From NCBI GenBank assembly GCA_922989275.2, contig OV277858.1, positions 11,470,001-11,534,000 on the forward strand: a DNA stretch of 64,000 nt, written 5' to 3'. A model generated the notes under the pieces. That model had not been told where the DNA came from and did not search any database. It saw only the letters and a program-made list of their open reading frames with translations. Source of the DNA: Gari tellinella (taxonomy: Eukaryota > Mollusca > Bivalvia > Cardiida > Psammobiidae). Shown here one piece after another: positions 1-12,221 of the stretch. Each line of letters starts with the position of its first letter. Position 1 is the stretch's first letter. The position numbers and the translations under genes were made by a program.

Positions 1-455
1 CATCTGCTTGTTGTTAGGTTTATCGGAAAATATACATTTTTCGCTGCCGCTGATTGCGAGTAGAAAGTAATGGTACGCGACTAGTTTGAAAATTAAGTCT
101 CAAACCATTCGGGCCTAATTCTGTTTCAGTTGGAAGTATCGTCTATTTTCTTGTCGACTGCTTATTTTCTAATAACAGCTGAAATTATTTTCTGCAATGC
201 AGATACATTAGGTTTGTAAAAAACCGAGTTTATATTGGACAATGGGTTCATCTACTGCCAGCGGCGGGTTTATTTGTTATAACTGTTGCAAACAGTTTGG
301 ATCCAGACGAAACCTACATGACGCGGTGGCTCATATTGTGCCAAATCGTTTGACATTCTGCTGATATGGCTGTACAAAAATGCAGAACACTGTGAATAGT
401 TACAGACGGCAACGTTTTGCAGACGACAATTGCATACAAAGTAGATAGTAAACAA
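1..455 (-). repeat. R1 repeat fragment, cut by window edge
   Basis: This stretch matches the reverse complement of about 23380-23830 and 45000-46470, and reads in parallel with 33123-33560. Shared landmarks are TGCTTGTTGTTAGG near the start and GCAAACAGTTTGGATCC near 290. It is a piece of a multi-kilobase dispersed family (R1) and is cut by the window start. No coding sense is visible. Together with 2425-7105 it appears to be part of the same duplication as 33023-39502. Confidence 0.85.
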
Positions 456-544
456 AGCTTTGCAAGGCAAAATATTAGTACATGTTGTATATTAATAATT
501 TAATCTAGTTCATTTCCGTTTGCAGATATATAAAACCGGTGTAA

Positions 545-715
545 CGCAGTAGAATGACCTACCCCTGCTGAAATGACCCACGGGTCATTCCACTACGTAG
601 TACAATGACCCGGGTCATTTTACTACGTAGAAAAATGACCCCATACCGTAGAATAAGGACCCCATCGACTCGTAGTAGAATGACCCACCCTCACGCAGAG
701 GAAAGACCCCCGTAG
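545..715. repeat. Cluster of short AATGACCC palindromes
   Basis: About eight degenerate copies of a 20-30 bp word, roughly TACGTAGAATGACCC, are packed in 170 bp. Two are self-complementary: AATGACCCACGGGTCATT near 572 and AATGACCCGGGTCATT near 604. It sits in the part of the left copy of the D2 duplication that the right copy (33585-33672) lacks. It runs into the pyrimidine-rich triplet tract that follows. Confidence 0.7.
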
Positions 716-734
716 AGAAATGACCCCCCTCTTT

Positions 735-1495
735 TTTTTTACACTATTGTTGTTACTATTTATACAACAACTGTTATTACTATTGTTGCTGCTGCTATTG
801 CTTTTAGACCACTACTACTACTTCTAATACAAATATACTAACACGATAAGTATACCACAGGTCCCTAAAACCTAATATACAGTTTCTTTATCGTGTAAGA
901 ATATATTACCAACTTTGCTGCTGCTTTTACTACTGCTACCATTTCTAACTTCAAGTACTTCTAGTACAACAGTCTTTGCTTCTGCTGCTGTAACTAATGC
1001 CGCTACTACTGTTTCTACAACTACATCTACTACAATTATGTTACTCCTTTTGTTGCTATTGCTGCTACTAATACTGCTGTTTCTTCTAGTACCTCTACTA
1101 ATAATATACTACTTCTTTAGCTGCTAATTCTACAACTGCATTTTTGTACAGCTACAACTACTGGAACTACTACTCCTACTGCTGCTGGTGCAGTTGTTTC
1201 TGCTACTTTGCTGCTACTATTGTAACTACTACTATTTCTACTCATGTTGCTGCTTCCTTTACTAGTGCTACCACTGCTACCACTTATAGTAATAATGTTG
1301 GTGTTGTTGGTAATACTACTGTTACTACTACCTCTTCTCCTACCAATACACTCCTCCATTTGTTGCTGCTCCTACGACTGCTACCACTGCTTTAATTTCT
1401 ACTACATGTACTACTACTAGTACTGCTACTTAACTGCTACTAATATTACTACATGTACTAATATGACTGCTGCTACTGCTGCTAGTGTTCGAACA
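735..1495. repeat. Degenerate CTR-triplet low-complexity tract
   Basis: About 760 bp dominated by CTA, CTG and CTT triplets (ACTACTGCTGCTACT-like). It is a degraded trinucleotide repeat. The frames it opens on both strands give Leu/Tyr/Thr or Ser/Asn-rich peptides of pure triplet composition and are not genes. Confidence 0.85.
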
Positions 1496-2199
1496 ACACC
1501 TTTTAAACCGTTAAAAAGTATGTAATAAATGTTATTAAAATCGTCTCTAAAAGACGATTAATCTATACTAGAGGAAAAGGCGTGTTGAAATCATCTCTAT
1601 TTGTGATTAGTTTTAAATGGGTATCTTTAAAACTATTTGAGGAGATGCCATTTACTTAACATTCAGCTCGAATAATCGTTCAGAATTTAAAGTTTCTTTA
1701 AGTATAATTGATACACAAGAAGAACTAAATATCTTTATTGCTTTCTAGTGAGCTACGTAGAGCTGTAAGCAGTCAGAATCGGATACCTGTCCTGATATAA
1801 CTTGTATGCTGAAATATTTAGTTCTGGTGGGAAATGTAGAATGCACTGTGTCACTATTTCAGACATAAAAGCAAACTGATTTATATGACCTTAAGTCATC
1901 ATAAAATCTCCTAGGTTACTTATAATAATATGGACTGAATGGCGTGCTAATGGCGACAGCCCTAATGATGCTTTTGTCGTGGCTCTATGATACAATAAAG
2001 CAGAGAACTATTTTTTGTTCATGTGTTCGTAAACTATTAGAATGCTGGGTTATTGATTTTTCCTGAGATAAGATTTCGTATGTTACTTTTTGAAAATATT
2101 ATTTTTCGCATTTTAATCGGAGCTGTTTGACCTATTTTGTGATGCCGTGCCGTACAACCCAGCATATCAATCATTCCTTTCAAACCAAGTGTCAAACAG
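1496..2199. other. Intergenic, nothing recognised
   Basis: AT-rich sequence without a supported gene. It has no counterpart in the right copy of the D2 duplication, so it belongs to a roughly 1.9 kb block present only in the left copy. Confidence 0.5.
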
Positions 2200-2410
2200 T
2201 GTTTAAAGTTTCAAATCACCTTCAATGGCTCAAATGGTGGCTTATTTGCTCATTTCTCTGGGAGGAAACAGAAGTGCCCTGATAAAACCCACGTGTTTGG
2301 ACCGGCGACCACTGTACTCTCTCACATACCGCCCCGATGCGGGATCGAACTCGAGACAGCATTGTTGAGAAGCGGATGCGCTATTACTGCGCTCTCCGAA
2401 CACCCTGCGG
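2200..2410 (-). mobile_element. tRNA-derived SINE
   Basis: Read on the minus strand, the tRNA-like head has an A-box-like segment (GAGCGCAGTAATAGCGC) and a B box inside CTCGAGTTCGATCCCGC, spaced as in Pol III promoters. It is followed by a body with CACGTGGGTTTTATCAGGG and CTTCTGTTTCCTCCCAG. The body resembles the conserved central domain shared by several invertebrate and vertebrate SINE families. The tail near 2200 shows no clear poly-A. It abuts the left edge of the D2 homology, at about 2425. Confidence 0.7.
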
Positions 2411-3446
2411 AATCTGTTCAAGATTCAAACTGTTTTTCAATGTAATCATAGTTTTCCCCTAGCATACTAACAGTAGTTTCATGGGAAAACATCAAATGTA
2501 TCCATTTTTATTGGCACATGATCCGCTCTTGTTATACATGTATCAATTTAATACCTCATCATACGGTTTGAGAGGACCCCCATATTATTCCGCAACATGC
2601 TGTCCGAGAATCGCGGTCAGCTGCAGTGAAAAGTGTTTTATATGACGGTTTAGATCCGGACAAACTCCATGCTTGCGCGGAATATCATTAAATCGTTTAT
2701 CAATAAAGAACTGATTTTAAATGACATTTACATTTGAAAAATGCTGTTAAATGTAATGTCCACTACTGTTTATCGAATAACCTCTAAGTTCGGTTTTGTC
2801 TATGTTAAAAGATTTGACCGATTTACTAACATCTGAACATCATTGTTATGTGGTCTTTTACGCATATGTTGGTGGTATATAATTTGAGACCTCTGCTATG
2901 GGTCTGCACCGTTTGCATAAACACTATTCATATATTTATCGAAACGTAAAATGACAGACACCGCATACACAGATCAGAGAACCCCTTTATAGACCCTCTG
3001 ATCTGTGTCTCCAGTGTCTGCAAGAAAATCACTGATACTATTCATAGTATCACTGTTTTAATGTTTGTGTTTGTTTTGTGCACATCATGTTAACTCAGCT
3101 AAGGAGATCTTATGTAGGAGGACCACATTCTTGGGGGAACATATCGGGCATCTAGAGATCAGAACGATAATAAGGGTAACCACTGGCTCTCTCTATTGTC
3201 TGGCCCTGTATCTGGATGCAACATATCGCTGTATTTTGATCAACCAAAGGGTTTCCTAAGCGATGGCCACCCAATACTTGATTGATCTACTTGTCTCACG
3301 TCACTATTGCTTTTATTTTATTACATGTACCTATTTGATTCTTGTCAAACACGTAGTATATATATAATAGCCCTTTTTTAGTCTTGGTTTGCTAACCGTT
3401 GATATCGCGTGTTCGTAAAAAGTTTCATTGAATAGTAAAGGGAGGT

Positions 3447-3921
3447 ATGAGTAAAAAGTTCTTATAACACTACTATTAAAGCTTTCTGCTCAAGGAACTC
3501 CATATATATGTTGGCCACAACAGGTGACACAGAGCGTCCCATGGATGTTCCGAACTTTTGTCGATAGATGGTGTCTCTGAACATGAAATATGTTGTGGTC
3601 AATATAAACTACATAGTTCCATTATGTCTCTCACTTCCAGGTTTGTTCTCTTTTCAAATATAGTGGATAGGGAGTCTCACCTTCGCGCTCGGCAGATGGA
3701 GGAGGCCATCCAGATAAGAAAACAAAAGTCACCATAAACAGGGACAAGGGGGCCTTTAAGCTCTCTCACGTCTGGGACCCGGTTTTCGTCAGCAAGTGCG
3801 CTGACGGAAACAGCCGATGATCCACGACATCAGTTAGATGTTTGAGAAAGGTGACAGCAGTCACCGAAACTGTCAAAGTAAGAACAATTTAATAGTAGTG
3901 TTATAAGAACTTTTTACTCAT
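3447..3921 (-). mobile_element. Rearranged Penelope-like element fragment with 34-bp terminal inverted repeat
   Basis: The ends 3447-3480 and 3888-3921 are perfect reverse complements (34 bp, beginning ATGAGTAAAAAGTTCTTATA). About 3480-3610 on the minus strand encodes a reverse-transcriptase piece reading YRQKFGTSMGRSVSPVVANI, the Penelope palm motif before the catalytic box. About 3650-3890 on the plus strand encodes the Penelope C-terminal tail (RARQMEEAIQIRKQKSP). The two halves of one ORF therefore face each other. The paralogous site near 34672 lacks the whole block, so this is an insertion in copy A. The inversion could reflect twin priming, or the inverted terminal repeats known in Penelope elements. 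Confidence 0.75.
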
Positions 3922-5726
3922 ATGGACTTACCTACTAAATGAACTATTTCAAGGGTAAATGGAGGTAATTGAATAACACACATATATAGCAGTAAACCGC
4001 ATGTGAGTTAACTAATGACATTTCATTTCCTTCTGGGATTAAAAGTTTAAAAGTTTAATTTTTTTACACTTTGCGACTGGTTTTCAATGCATCGTATACT
4101 ATCATTAATATTATGACTGTTCCACCATTGACATACCTACATGTATACTTGTATAAAGCGAATGTGAACTGATAGGTCACTGGCTTTTGTACTGAATGAA
4201 CTATCTATATATTTTTAATGATTTATTGGCGCAATACTAGATAGACTCGGGTATCTATAATAAGTTAGCATTAATTTCCGTTTATTCACACATGATTGTA
4301 TTTGTCAGGCAACGATTATAGGGACAGTTAAAATTCAAATTTTTGTAAAGGACTGTTCAGTGTTATCAATCACTGTCAAATGTATATTGGTCTAACGGTC
4401 AATAAGACTGTGTTATCTATACTGATGGGTTTCGCTGGGCATTCATTTGCAGTGTCCCTTGTATAAAGAGTTTTTCTTCCAACACGTCAGTGTCGTCTGT
4501 TAAACACAACGTCTGCTAACACTCTCAATTTGTTTTGTTCCATATTTGTAGAAAAACGATCATTGTGTCAAAGTACTAAGATTCTGAACATGCTACACAC
4601 TTTATAGTAAACACTTGGTTAAGCCTGGTTTGAATCCAAAATGTTCACTTGTTTTACAAGTCTTAGGTGTTTGATTAACTGCTGTAATTAAAGGGGGTAT
4701 TTGGACTTAACAACTGTCCTGCGAACAAAATGCTAATAATTGCAAAAACTCATAGATTAATTCACATTAAAGTATTGCCTAATTAAATGCAAACTTGTTT
4801 CGAATGCAGATTGATTCAGAATAAAGGAGTCTTATCACAACTTATTCAATGAGTTGGTGATTATTACGTTTCCATAATAGTAATCGCAAATTCTATTAAA
4901 ATGATGATGATTCACTAAATAAATAACTGAAGTCTAGTTGATATATAATACATTAAACTAGCCGAATTTTAGAGTAAATAATGAACAAATTATAAAATTA
5001 TAGATACTACCATAAAAAGAAGATAAAAACACTCATTAAAGTAATATTATCACCGATACATTATGATGGAAATTCTGTTAAAAAACAAAACCACATGCAT
5101 TGTTTACAACATCGTTTCAATTGTTTAGAAGCAGGCATATTGTCCAAATTATGTTCATCACTTGTTTTGCTTTAGAAAATAATTTATGAAAATAATGTTG
5201 ATATAACGATAAACTATAATATTAACAAAGGACAACTAGTTTATCCATTGCTTCAAACCAAAGTTGTTGAACACAATACAACGTATGTAAATAAGAAATT
5301 ACATTTAAATTTTAACAGCGACGACGTCACGACGTCGTGTTTATGCAGAGTAATGAACCCTTTTTATAATGACGTCATGATGTCGTATATATATAACAAC
5401 TTTCCAACCTTGATGAGCAATGCAAAATCGGTTGGTTTTTTTATGTTATGCAATAATAAGATATATAAAATCAGGCATGTGAGTCAATCATATATTTATT
5501 CATATATACATATATTCTTACAATCTTGCTCGCAGAATTTGTACAATAATATTAGACACTACAACCATATAAATACGTCTATAATAATTATATCAAATAT
5601 TGAGAAACTATCCGAAAACTGTCATATCACAAGACATATTTATAACTAAAAGCAAAGCAGTTAATCAGAGATGATTTACTAAATCAATAACCCAACAACG
5701 ATGACGTATTACAATACGTGTCAACA

Positions 5727-6645
5727 TTAATAAATACGAAATACTCAAGCAGGAAACGCAACACAAACAATACACCCACCTCACAAGCAGAACACACACA
5801 CTAATACCATAACAAATACACACTCATACACATACATATTAACACACGCGCAATGTCATTCCTTCATCTACACACTAACTGGAAAACAACACGCAAGACA
5901 AACATAAATCAAACGGAACATAGGAGCCCGCCTTAGTACGGTCAGTAGCAATCATTACTTACTTAGACATTAATTATTAATAACCACTGGGGGGGTTAAA
6001 CCTGGGTTTAGGGGCGCCCAACCTCATTCTTATCTCCTATGTTCACCTATAAAGACGGACAGTGTACATAAAATATAAACCCTGTTCCACAACCTTACAA
6101 TCAAAAAGACCGCCAACACAGTAAGTAAATACATGTTAAACAGCTAACGGAAATTCTATGATTATTAGTAACACGTGAAAGAATTAAACAGTCAAGCCCG
6201 TGCTAAAAATAACCCACTATGGCAACGGTCAAATTCTACTCAAGCGACTAATCCGTAGTTACGAGTAACTGTAAGACATGGATGGGTTCAGGTTACGACA
6301 GAGAGGGAGAGAAAAAACAAAGCACGAAAATCCGACATAACTCTCCCGGTTAAGGGCGGCTTTACAGATACATCAGCATGTAGTGCTAAGCCTTGTCTGT
6401 CGTCGCACAACCAAACAAGAAAGCATAGTTTTTATTGTAGATTGATCGATAACCAAACGTGAAGTGCGCAGCAATACAGTTAGATCATAATCTTGTTTTA
6501 GGAAAGATCTAATAACCCTAGAAATAAAGAACTCTTCCAAATAATTAATAATAACCTCAAAGATGAAAGAAAGTTTCCAAAATACCAAACTGATAAATAG
6601 CAAACGCAAACCACTAAACCTAAAATGAATTCTAACCAATGCCAA
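5727..6645 (-). mobile_element. PLE-A retroelement, 5'-truncated 3' part (copy in D2-A)
   Basis: Minus-strand fragment. 6373-6645 encodes the end of the reverse transcriptase ORF (LLRTSRLVIDQSTI), followed by the roughly 650 bp 3' tail ending in CGTATTTATT at 5727. Tail landmarks are the ACACAAACAATACACCCACC block and GGGCGCCCAACCTCA. The same tail is seen at 19770, 38128, 42862, 51233 and 56728. Its 5' truncation is typical of target-primed retrotransposition. The matching copy at 38128-39045 is the same insertion event, duplicated. Confidence 0.8.
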
Positions 6646-7105
6646 ATTTACCTAATGCATATGTCGAGTTAAGAATGGTCTTCGTTGTATTTACTTTCAA
6701 AGGGTAAACTCATCAAATGCTTTAGTAAATTCTTCGCCCTATTGTTAGAGTGTTCTATCTCAATAGTTTGAAAATAAATGAGTTTTTTTATCACTCGATT
6801 TGTCTTCATGAGCTCTACCATATATATAGATTTTATGTCAAGGAAAAAGTTACCGCGTAAAATCTTGCTCTATCTATAATGGGTAAAGCGGAACTTTAAT
6901 GAATCGAAGTCGCATCAGAGGAAAATCTGTTTAAGTCGAAGCTGAGTATGCATGCAAATGGTAAAGTCTATTAAACATAATTAATCTTTTTTTTTGTCTA
7001 AGAAAATTTATTTAACGATGTTAAACTGTATTTAAAACCATGGTGGATCTAGATAAAGGGCCACTAAATCATTTGACAGTTAAACTGTAATTTTAACCTT
7101 AAGCA

Positions 7106-8199
7106 TGTTGCTGGTAATTCGTTAATATTTTTGAAAAATAAATAATGTACATCTAGAGTAACTGGACGTCTCATCAATATACATAGATCTAAACTGTTTA
7201 GTACTCTGATATTGTTTGCTGGGGAAGATGTACACCTATACTTTGGCTGCTGACGACATTATTTTCAAACTACAATATAGTGTGCGTGGTTAGGTAAGGA
7301 ACTTTCAACTAACACTTTCTTCTATACAAGTCTACACATATGTTTACGTTTTCAAACAGAGTATACCTAGATGAGACAACTTCTGTCGAAATTATCTCAT
7401 TAGAGTCGATTCTGATTGTGTTATATATATATGAGCCAATATAAAGAAAAAACGTACTTAATTATGTAAAGCGGTCAAAATTAAGCATACATATTGATGA
7501 AGGTAGGGCTTTAACATTTGGCATGCACTTTTCAGTCATGCAGAAGAATTAAGGTCAATGTTACGTCGAACAATTTAGTTCCATAGATCCACATGCTAAA
7601 ACTGAGTGGAATATTCTTACAGTAGCTGATTAAAATGGAACAGTCAGGCATTATGTGAGTCTACTCTGTTTGCAAATTTATTTGATACAATGCACATTGG
7701 GGAAAAAGTTAAAAGCCCATCTATATGTAAAATTCATTTACACACACTCGTACTAAAATTATAAGACTGCGTGAATGTTATACTGCTTAAAGTCCATAAT
7801 CGTTATTCAATGTTGCTCTATCTCCCAATAGAACAGTACAACATTTACAAAAAATGCTATAGTTTTACTATACTGCTCTATCTCCAACACAAAAAATTGC
7901 AAAAAAGTCATAACTGGTAAAACAAATTATATAGTTTAGTATACATTTTTAATGTGCATAATATGCAGAATACACTGGTATAATTTAACAATTTTTATCA
8001 GAAAATAAATCAGATATAACCCTTCAAACCTTTGGAAGCGATTTTTTCCAAAACTGAAAACTGGTAGATAGAGCTTCGTTCCATTAAGGCGACGAATTGC
8101 CGAACATTAAGAGAATATTGATTTCATTAGATAATAAAATATTTTAGAATGCTTCAGATACGGATATATTTTAGGCGTTACTACACGTTTTAATAGGTG
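7106..8199. other. AT-rich spacer with iterated CTCTATCTCC motifs
   Basis: No gene is supported. Around 7813-7890 the motif CTCTATCTCC recurs. It resembles the TTCTATCTCC words iterated inside the 1,001 bp element at 45336-46336, so this may be a decayed relative. I see no clear ends. Confidence 0.35.
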
Positions 8200-9520
8200 T
8201 GCTAAGCCTGCTTTAAATGACTATATTATCACTATGTATTCACTATCAGTCAATACTTTTTAAAAAAATATTTGACAAATAAATTAATTTGTGTTCAAGC
8301 AGAACAAAATACCGGTATACAATTACGAATATTGATTTAAACTTTTAGGTGTAGATCTACTCCTGTTAAAACAATTTTCTCGCCAATCGCTATACATATA
8401 CATTTGTAAATGTCAAACTTAATCTAGTTTTAGCCGAACATTTCCATTTGAAACCTACTTTCCGATTAGACAAAATTAATTTTTAGCAATTTACAGTTTT
8501 TAAATCAACGCTTGTGTAAATGCTTATCAAAACTAATGCAGACGCACAGTGTGAATCGTGCTAAAGGTCAATGACAAAGGCAAACTGAAAACAACGAAAT
8601 AGAATAACAAACTGGTTAAAGGTTGACTGTGTAACTATCCCCATCATCTGTGTTTCATACACTTAACAACGATCTAACGTATTTGTATGGCCTTATTCAA
8701 AATCGATCGGGTGTATTTGCGAACACGTTAGGTTTAATCAATGTTCAGTTAAATTTTTTAAAAACACAAGCTATTTTTATAGTATGCTACTCTTTTCCTG
8801 TGTTCGTGTGCCGCGAGTAGATTATAATTATCACTTAGAACAATACTATGATAGTTTAATATATTTTAGCATGATAACGGTGGTTGACCTTGTAACCGAA
8901 GGGTCATAAATATATTAGTATCGCCTTACAAAAAGGTCAATCTACACCGGATACTGTCTCAATATTAACTGGTTACGTATACAAGCGACTTTATCGGTAC
9001 AGCTCTATCTGTGTAGGCTATAACACTTTTTACTTATTGTATTTTTTTGTTTTAATTTTAAGCTGTGATTTGCTTATTTTGAATTATTAGATACATGCCA
9101 ACATCAATTGTAAAAAAGCCTAACTGTACACTTGCCATGGTAAAATGATTCGTTGTCCCTCAGGCAAAGTTTGAAGTACACATTTTGAAGTTGTCGTCCA
9201 TTTTAATGGTCACCATATTCTATTGCCATACATACGCATCCCCTGATTGAAAATACATCGGCTTGTCATTTTATGTCAAAGGGGGAAACAAGTCGGGTAG
9301 GATCCCAACCAGAATCCGTGTTAACATTGTTTTACATTAAACACGCATCAATTATGAACCCATTTTAAAGGACCTTTACATCCTAACGCAGGAGGCTTAA
9401 CTTGAATATTTATGCTGATAAACTTCGATTGGACTTAAATCTCTAAATCATCAGCATTACTAATAACGCTTCAAACACGAAATTGGTGTCTGTTAAACAA
9501 GTCGTCTACTAAAACTATAA
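8200..9520 (-). repeat. R1 repeat fragment, inverted
   Basis: Reverse-complement homology to 24240-25415 and 46850-47990, and to 59965-61165. Landmarks are GCTTTAAATGACTATATTAT near 8209 and TTTAAAGGACCTTTACAT near 9364. The part 9381-9520 matches only 59965-60110 among the copies in this window. No coding sense is visible. Confidence 0.85.
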
Positions 9521-11060
9521 CATTGTATTTACCGTTGTTATAGTTGTAGAAACATAATCGTTATGAGAATCTACTCAGATCTAATTATGCCCCAAACTTT
9601 ATATTTAACAGTTGGAGTCGAGACCATACACAACTTAGTCACTTTGTGAAGTCTGATCTATATCCAAACTGTTTGCATTGTTCGTTCTTATTCTTATATA
9701 AAACTATCAACACTTTTACAGTTTCGAGACAAAATCATTGACGTGTCAATTTACATTATTCGACTTTTTTTAAACACATTTATACATTTTATGAAAGGTC
9801 TCGCACATTTCCATAACCATACATATTTAAAAACTTACTACCATAAAGGGGAATCGCTTGGTTTATGTTACATATCTTGTCGTATTAAATACGTTTTAAT
9901 GCCATACGTGCTAACAAAAAATAATAAATATACATCTGGCCGAGCTATCGACCACACAGTAAACTCATTCCCCTTTTCATAAGCAATCAGCTACTAATAT
10001 GGATATATGAAATTCAGCGTTTTAACATACACATGTTTAGTTATGGATACAAGTAATGCAGCGAGCTCCCAATAACCTCTTTTTTATTAAAATGAAGCTA
10101 CATGTTCTCCATTTAAGTGTTCTCTCTACACATGCTTTACTTTCACAGTAGACATTTGTTTACTACAGCTCACATTTGTAGCACTTGAATACTCGACATC
10201 CATATTCAATGAACCATATTTACATCTGAATAAACAGGCCAGTTTCTTAGTATTGAAGGAACATAATGCTTAAAGATCCTGTAATTGCTCTCTGCATTAC
10301 GTTTGTCCAACACTGAGGATAATTGACACATTTATGAAATTCGACTGATTAATGCTGGATAATAAATAAGGCAGAAAGCTTTCATATGCGTTTTTTGCAT
10401 TATTTACGCCATTGATATTAAAAGGAACAAAGGATTTTAACTCACATCGAGTGAAATCAATATGCATGTGTATACTATATTTGTCTAATATGGCAAAGCC
10501 CCGATTCTTCTTCAAATAAATAAATAAAAAAACAACGGTAAATTACCTATTTTTTCTAGAAAATCTTAAAAAAATCCATTTTTTGCTCACACATCGAAAA
10601 CTCAATTTTTGAAAGGTCAACATTTTCTATTAATAGACTTGCCGTGAAAACCACAACACTTTACATTATCTCTGCAGTGTATGTGTTCATGGATATATAT
10701 ATTTAAGAACACAAATATATATGAGTCGTTCTCTGACCAAACCGGTCTTAATGACAAAATGTTCGATTTCTGTTTTTTGAGCTTTCTATAATCTACACAT
10801 TTTTTGGAGGGTATGTCAAAATTTTAGAATAAAATTCAAAGCGGTTTTTAAGATATGAAACTTTTAATAACACCGTATATAAGTGAGAAAAAAATCCACG
10901 ACGTCGAAAACGTCATTTTGACGTTATCACTATTTAACGTCATTTACAGTAGCGAAAACGTTTTATTTCCCGTCTAAAAGAAACAAAACACAAGCGTGGT
11001 ACAATTAAACGATGACAGATTCTTTAGAATAATGCCGAATTGATTAAACTTCAGTTTCAA
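9521..11060. other. AT-rich intergenic, no gene seen
   Basis: No RNA gene or coding sequence is supported. A single half-unit of the hairpin family (GATCTATATCCAAACTGTTTGC-like) lies at 9655-9677. The open frames at 9743-9982 and 10297-10515 have AT-driven composition and no recognisable domain. Confidence 0.5.
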
Positions 11061-11123
11061 GCAGTTTGGAGCCTGATAAGAGACAGAGTTCCTCGGCGTC
11101 TTATCTGACTCCAAACTGTTTGC
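11061..11123. repeat. GTTTGGATC-family hairpin
   Basis: GCAGTTTGGAGCCTGATAAG at the left pairs imperfectly with CTTATCTGACTCCAAACTG at the right, around a loop containing CTCGGCG. It belongs to the dispersed roughly 65 bp hairpin family also seen at 40100, 53749, 62714, 63015 and 63318. Confidence 0.7.
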
Positions 11124-11831
11124 ACTGGACCTCAGTATTTAGAGTATAAATGGGTTCTGTTGGGAAATAACAGCGTTCTATCTCCTGTACCCACTGATTA
11201 AATGGTATTATTTGCAACATCTTTGAAAACAACTTAACATATAAGTACATGTGTTGCACTCCAATTTTATAAATGTTGAAAAAACTTTCTGATTAACAGA
11301 TTACACAAAGTAGGTATTGTCTAAATAATAGCAGTTATAAAATCACTCTGTTAAATACACGAACAATCTATAAACATTTAATAAAAAATTCGTCATACCT
11401 TGAAATGTTAAGTGCATGTCTTCAATCTGTGCACGGTATAAATGTACAGTTTGAATAATGTTGATATTAAATATTGAATTACTACTGAGTTTAGATGTGT
11501 ATAATTTCAGTCACTTCGGACACAAAAAGTGCAGGCTCAAATGAGACGCCGTATTTTCATCAGGGTATCGGATCAGGGCTGAAACTGTTTGTCACTTGTC
11601 AGAATGAACATTAACTAGTCTACTACTAATGCAGACAGTGCATACCCTGATAACATACCGCGTTGGAGATGCTGTGGCTTATCTGGATTTACACTGTTTT
11701 CACGCTTGTTTCAAAGTTACAGGGTTAATTCATTCAATGAGCCAACTTGGGACAGATACAAATAAAATATTGTCTTATTTTCCCGTTCAACAACGTAAAC
11801 CGTTTTTGAGAAATTGAGAGCATGTACAAAC

Positions 11832-11887
11832 AGTGCAGAACAAGATCAACCAGCTCCTTTAGAACTTGGTTGATTAGGGTCTGCACT
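11832..11887. repeat. Two-stem hairpin
   Basis: AGTGCAGA (11832-11839) pairs with TCTGCACT (11880-11887), and ATCAACCA (11845-11852) pairs with TGGTTGAT (11867-11874). Both stems are perfect and symmetrically spaced by small bulges. No sequence relation to the GTTTGGATC hairpins is apparent. 11888-12221 holds nothing I recognise. Confidence 0.6.
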
Positions 11888-12221
11888 ATTGATTATATTA
11901 GGCCATGTTATCTAGTAATGTTTAATTTATGGTAAACAGGTGAAATTAATATTGTTTATCTTGCTGAAATTGTTAAAAAAGATCTGACCGATTCTATATA
12001 TAGAAAAATCAGCTTAAATATGTTTAAGTCCCTTGGAGGTGAAAGGGTAAATGTCTATAACATTAACAAATGAACGTGGGCGAGGACAAGTGTCATCTTG
12101 AAACGTAGGCCGAACGTCTGGACGAACCGCCCTGTACAAATACGCTGCCCTGGTTCACTAAGACCTCTAGGTTGCTTTATACTTGGTCTGTCCGTAGCAT
12201 TCAGTTGAGCGTTGTGTACTT

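Larger units (their letters stand above)
2425..7105 (+). repeat. D2 duplicated segment, copy A
   Basis: Homology with 33672-39502 starts at AACTGTTTTTCAATG and ends at TTTAACCTTAAG. The order is conserved throughout. Copy A carries an extra Penelope fragment at 3447-3921 and has only a trace (CTATCTATATAT near 4201) where copy B has long TATC arrays. Both copies share the same PLE-A insertion, so that insertion is older than the duplication. No functional coding sequence is evident. Confidence 0.9.

Noticed and set aside
915..1395. Leu-rich and Ser/Asn-rich open frames on both strands
   Set aside because: Products of the CTR-triplet tract. Coding on both strands at once and homopolymeric composition argue against genes.
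5248..5649. 133-residue open frame in D2 copy A
   Set aside because: AT-driven composition, and the equivalent frame in copy B (about 37740-38090) is broken by indels. No motif.
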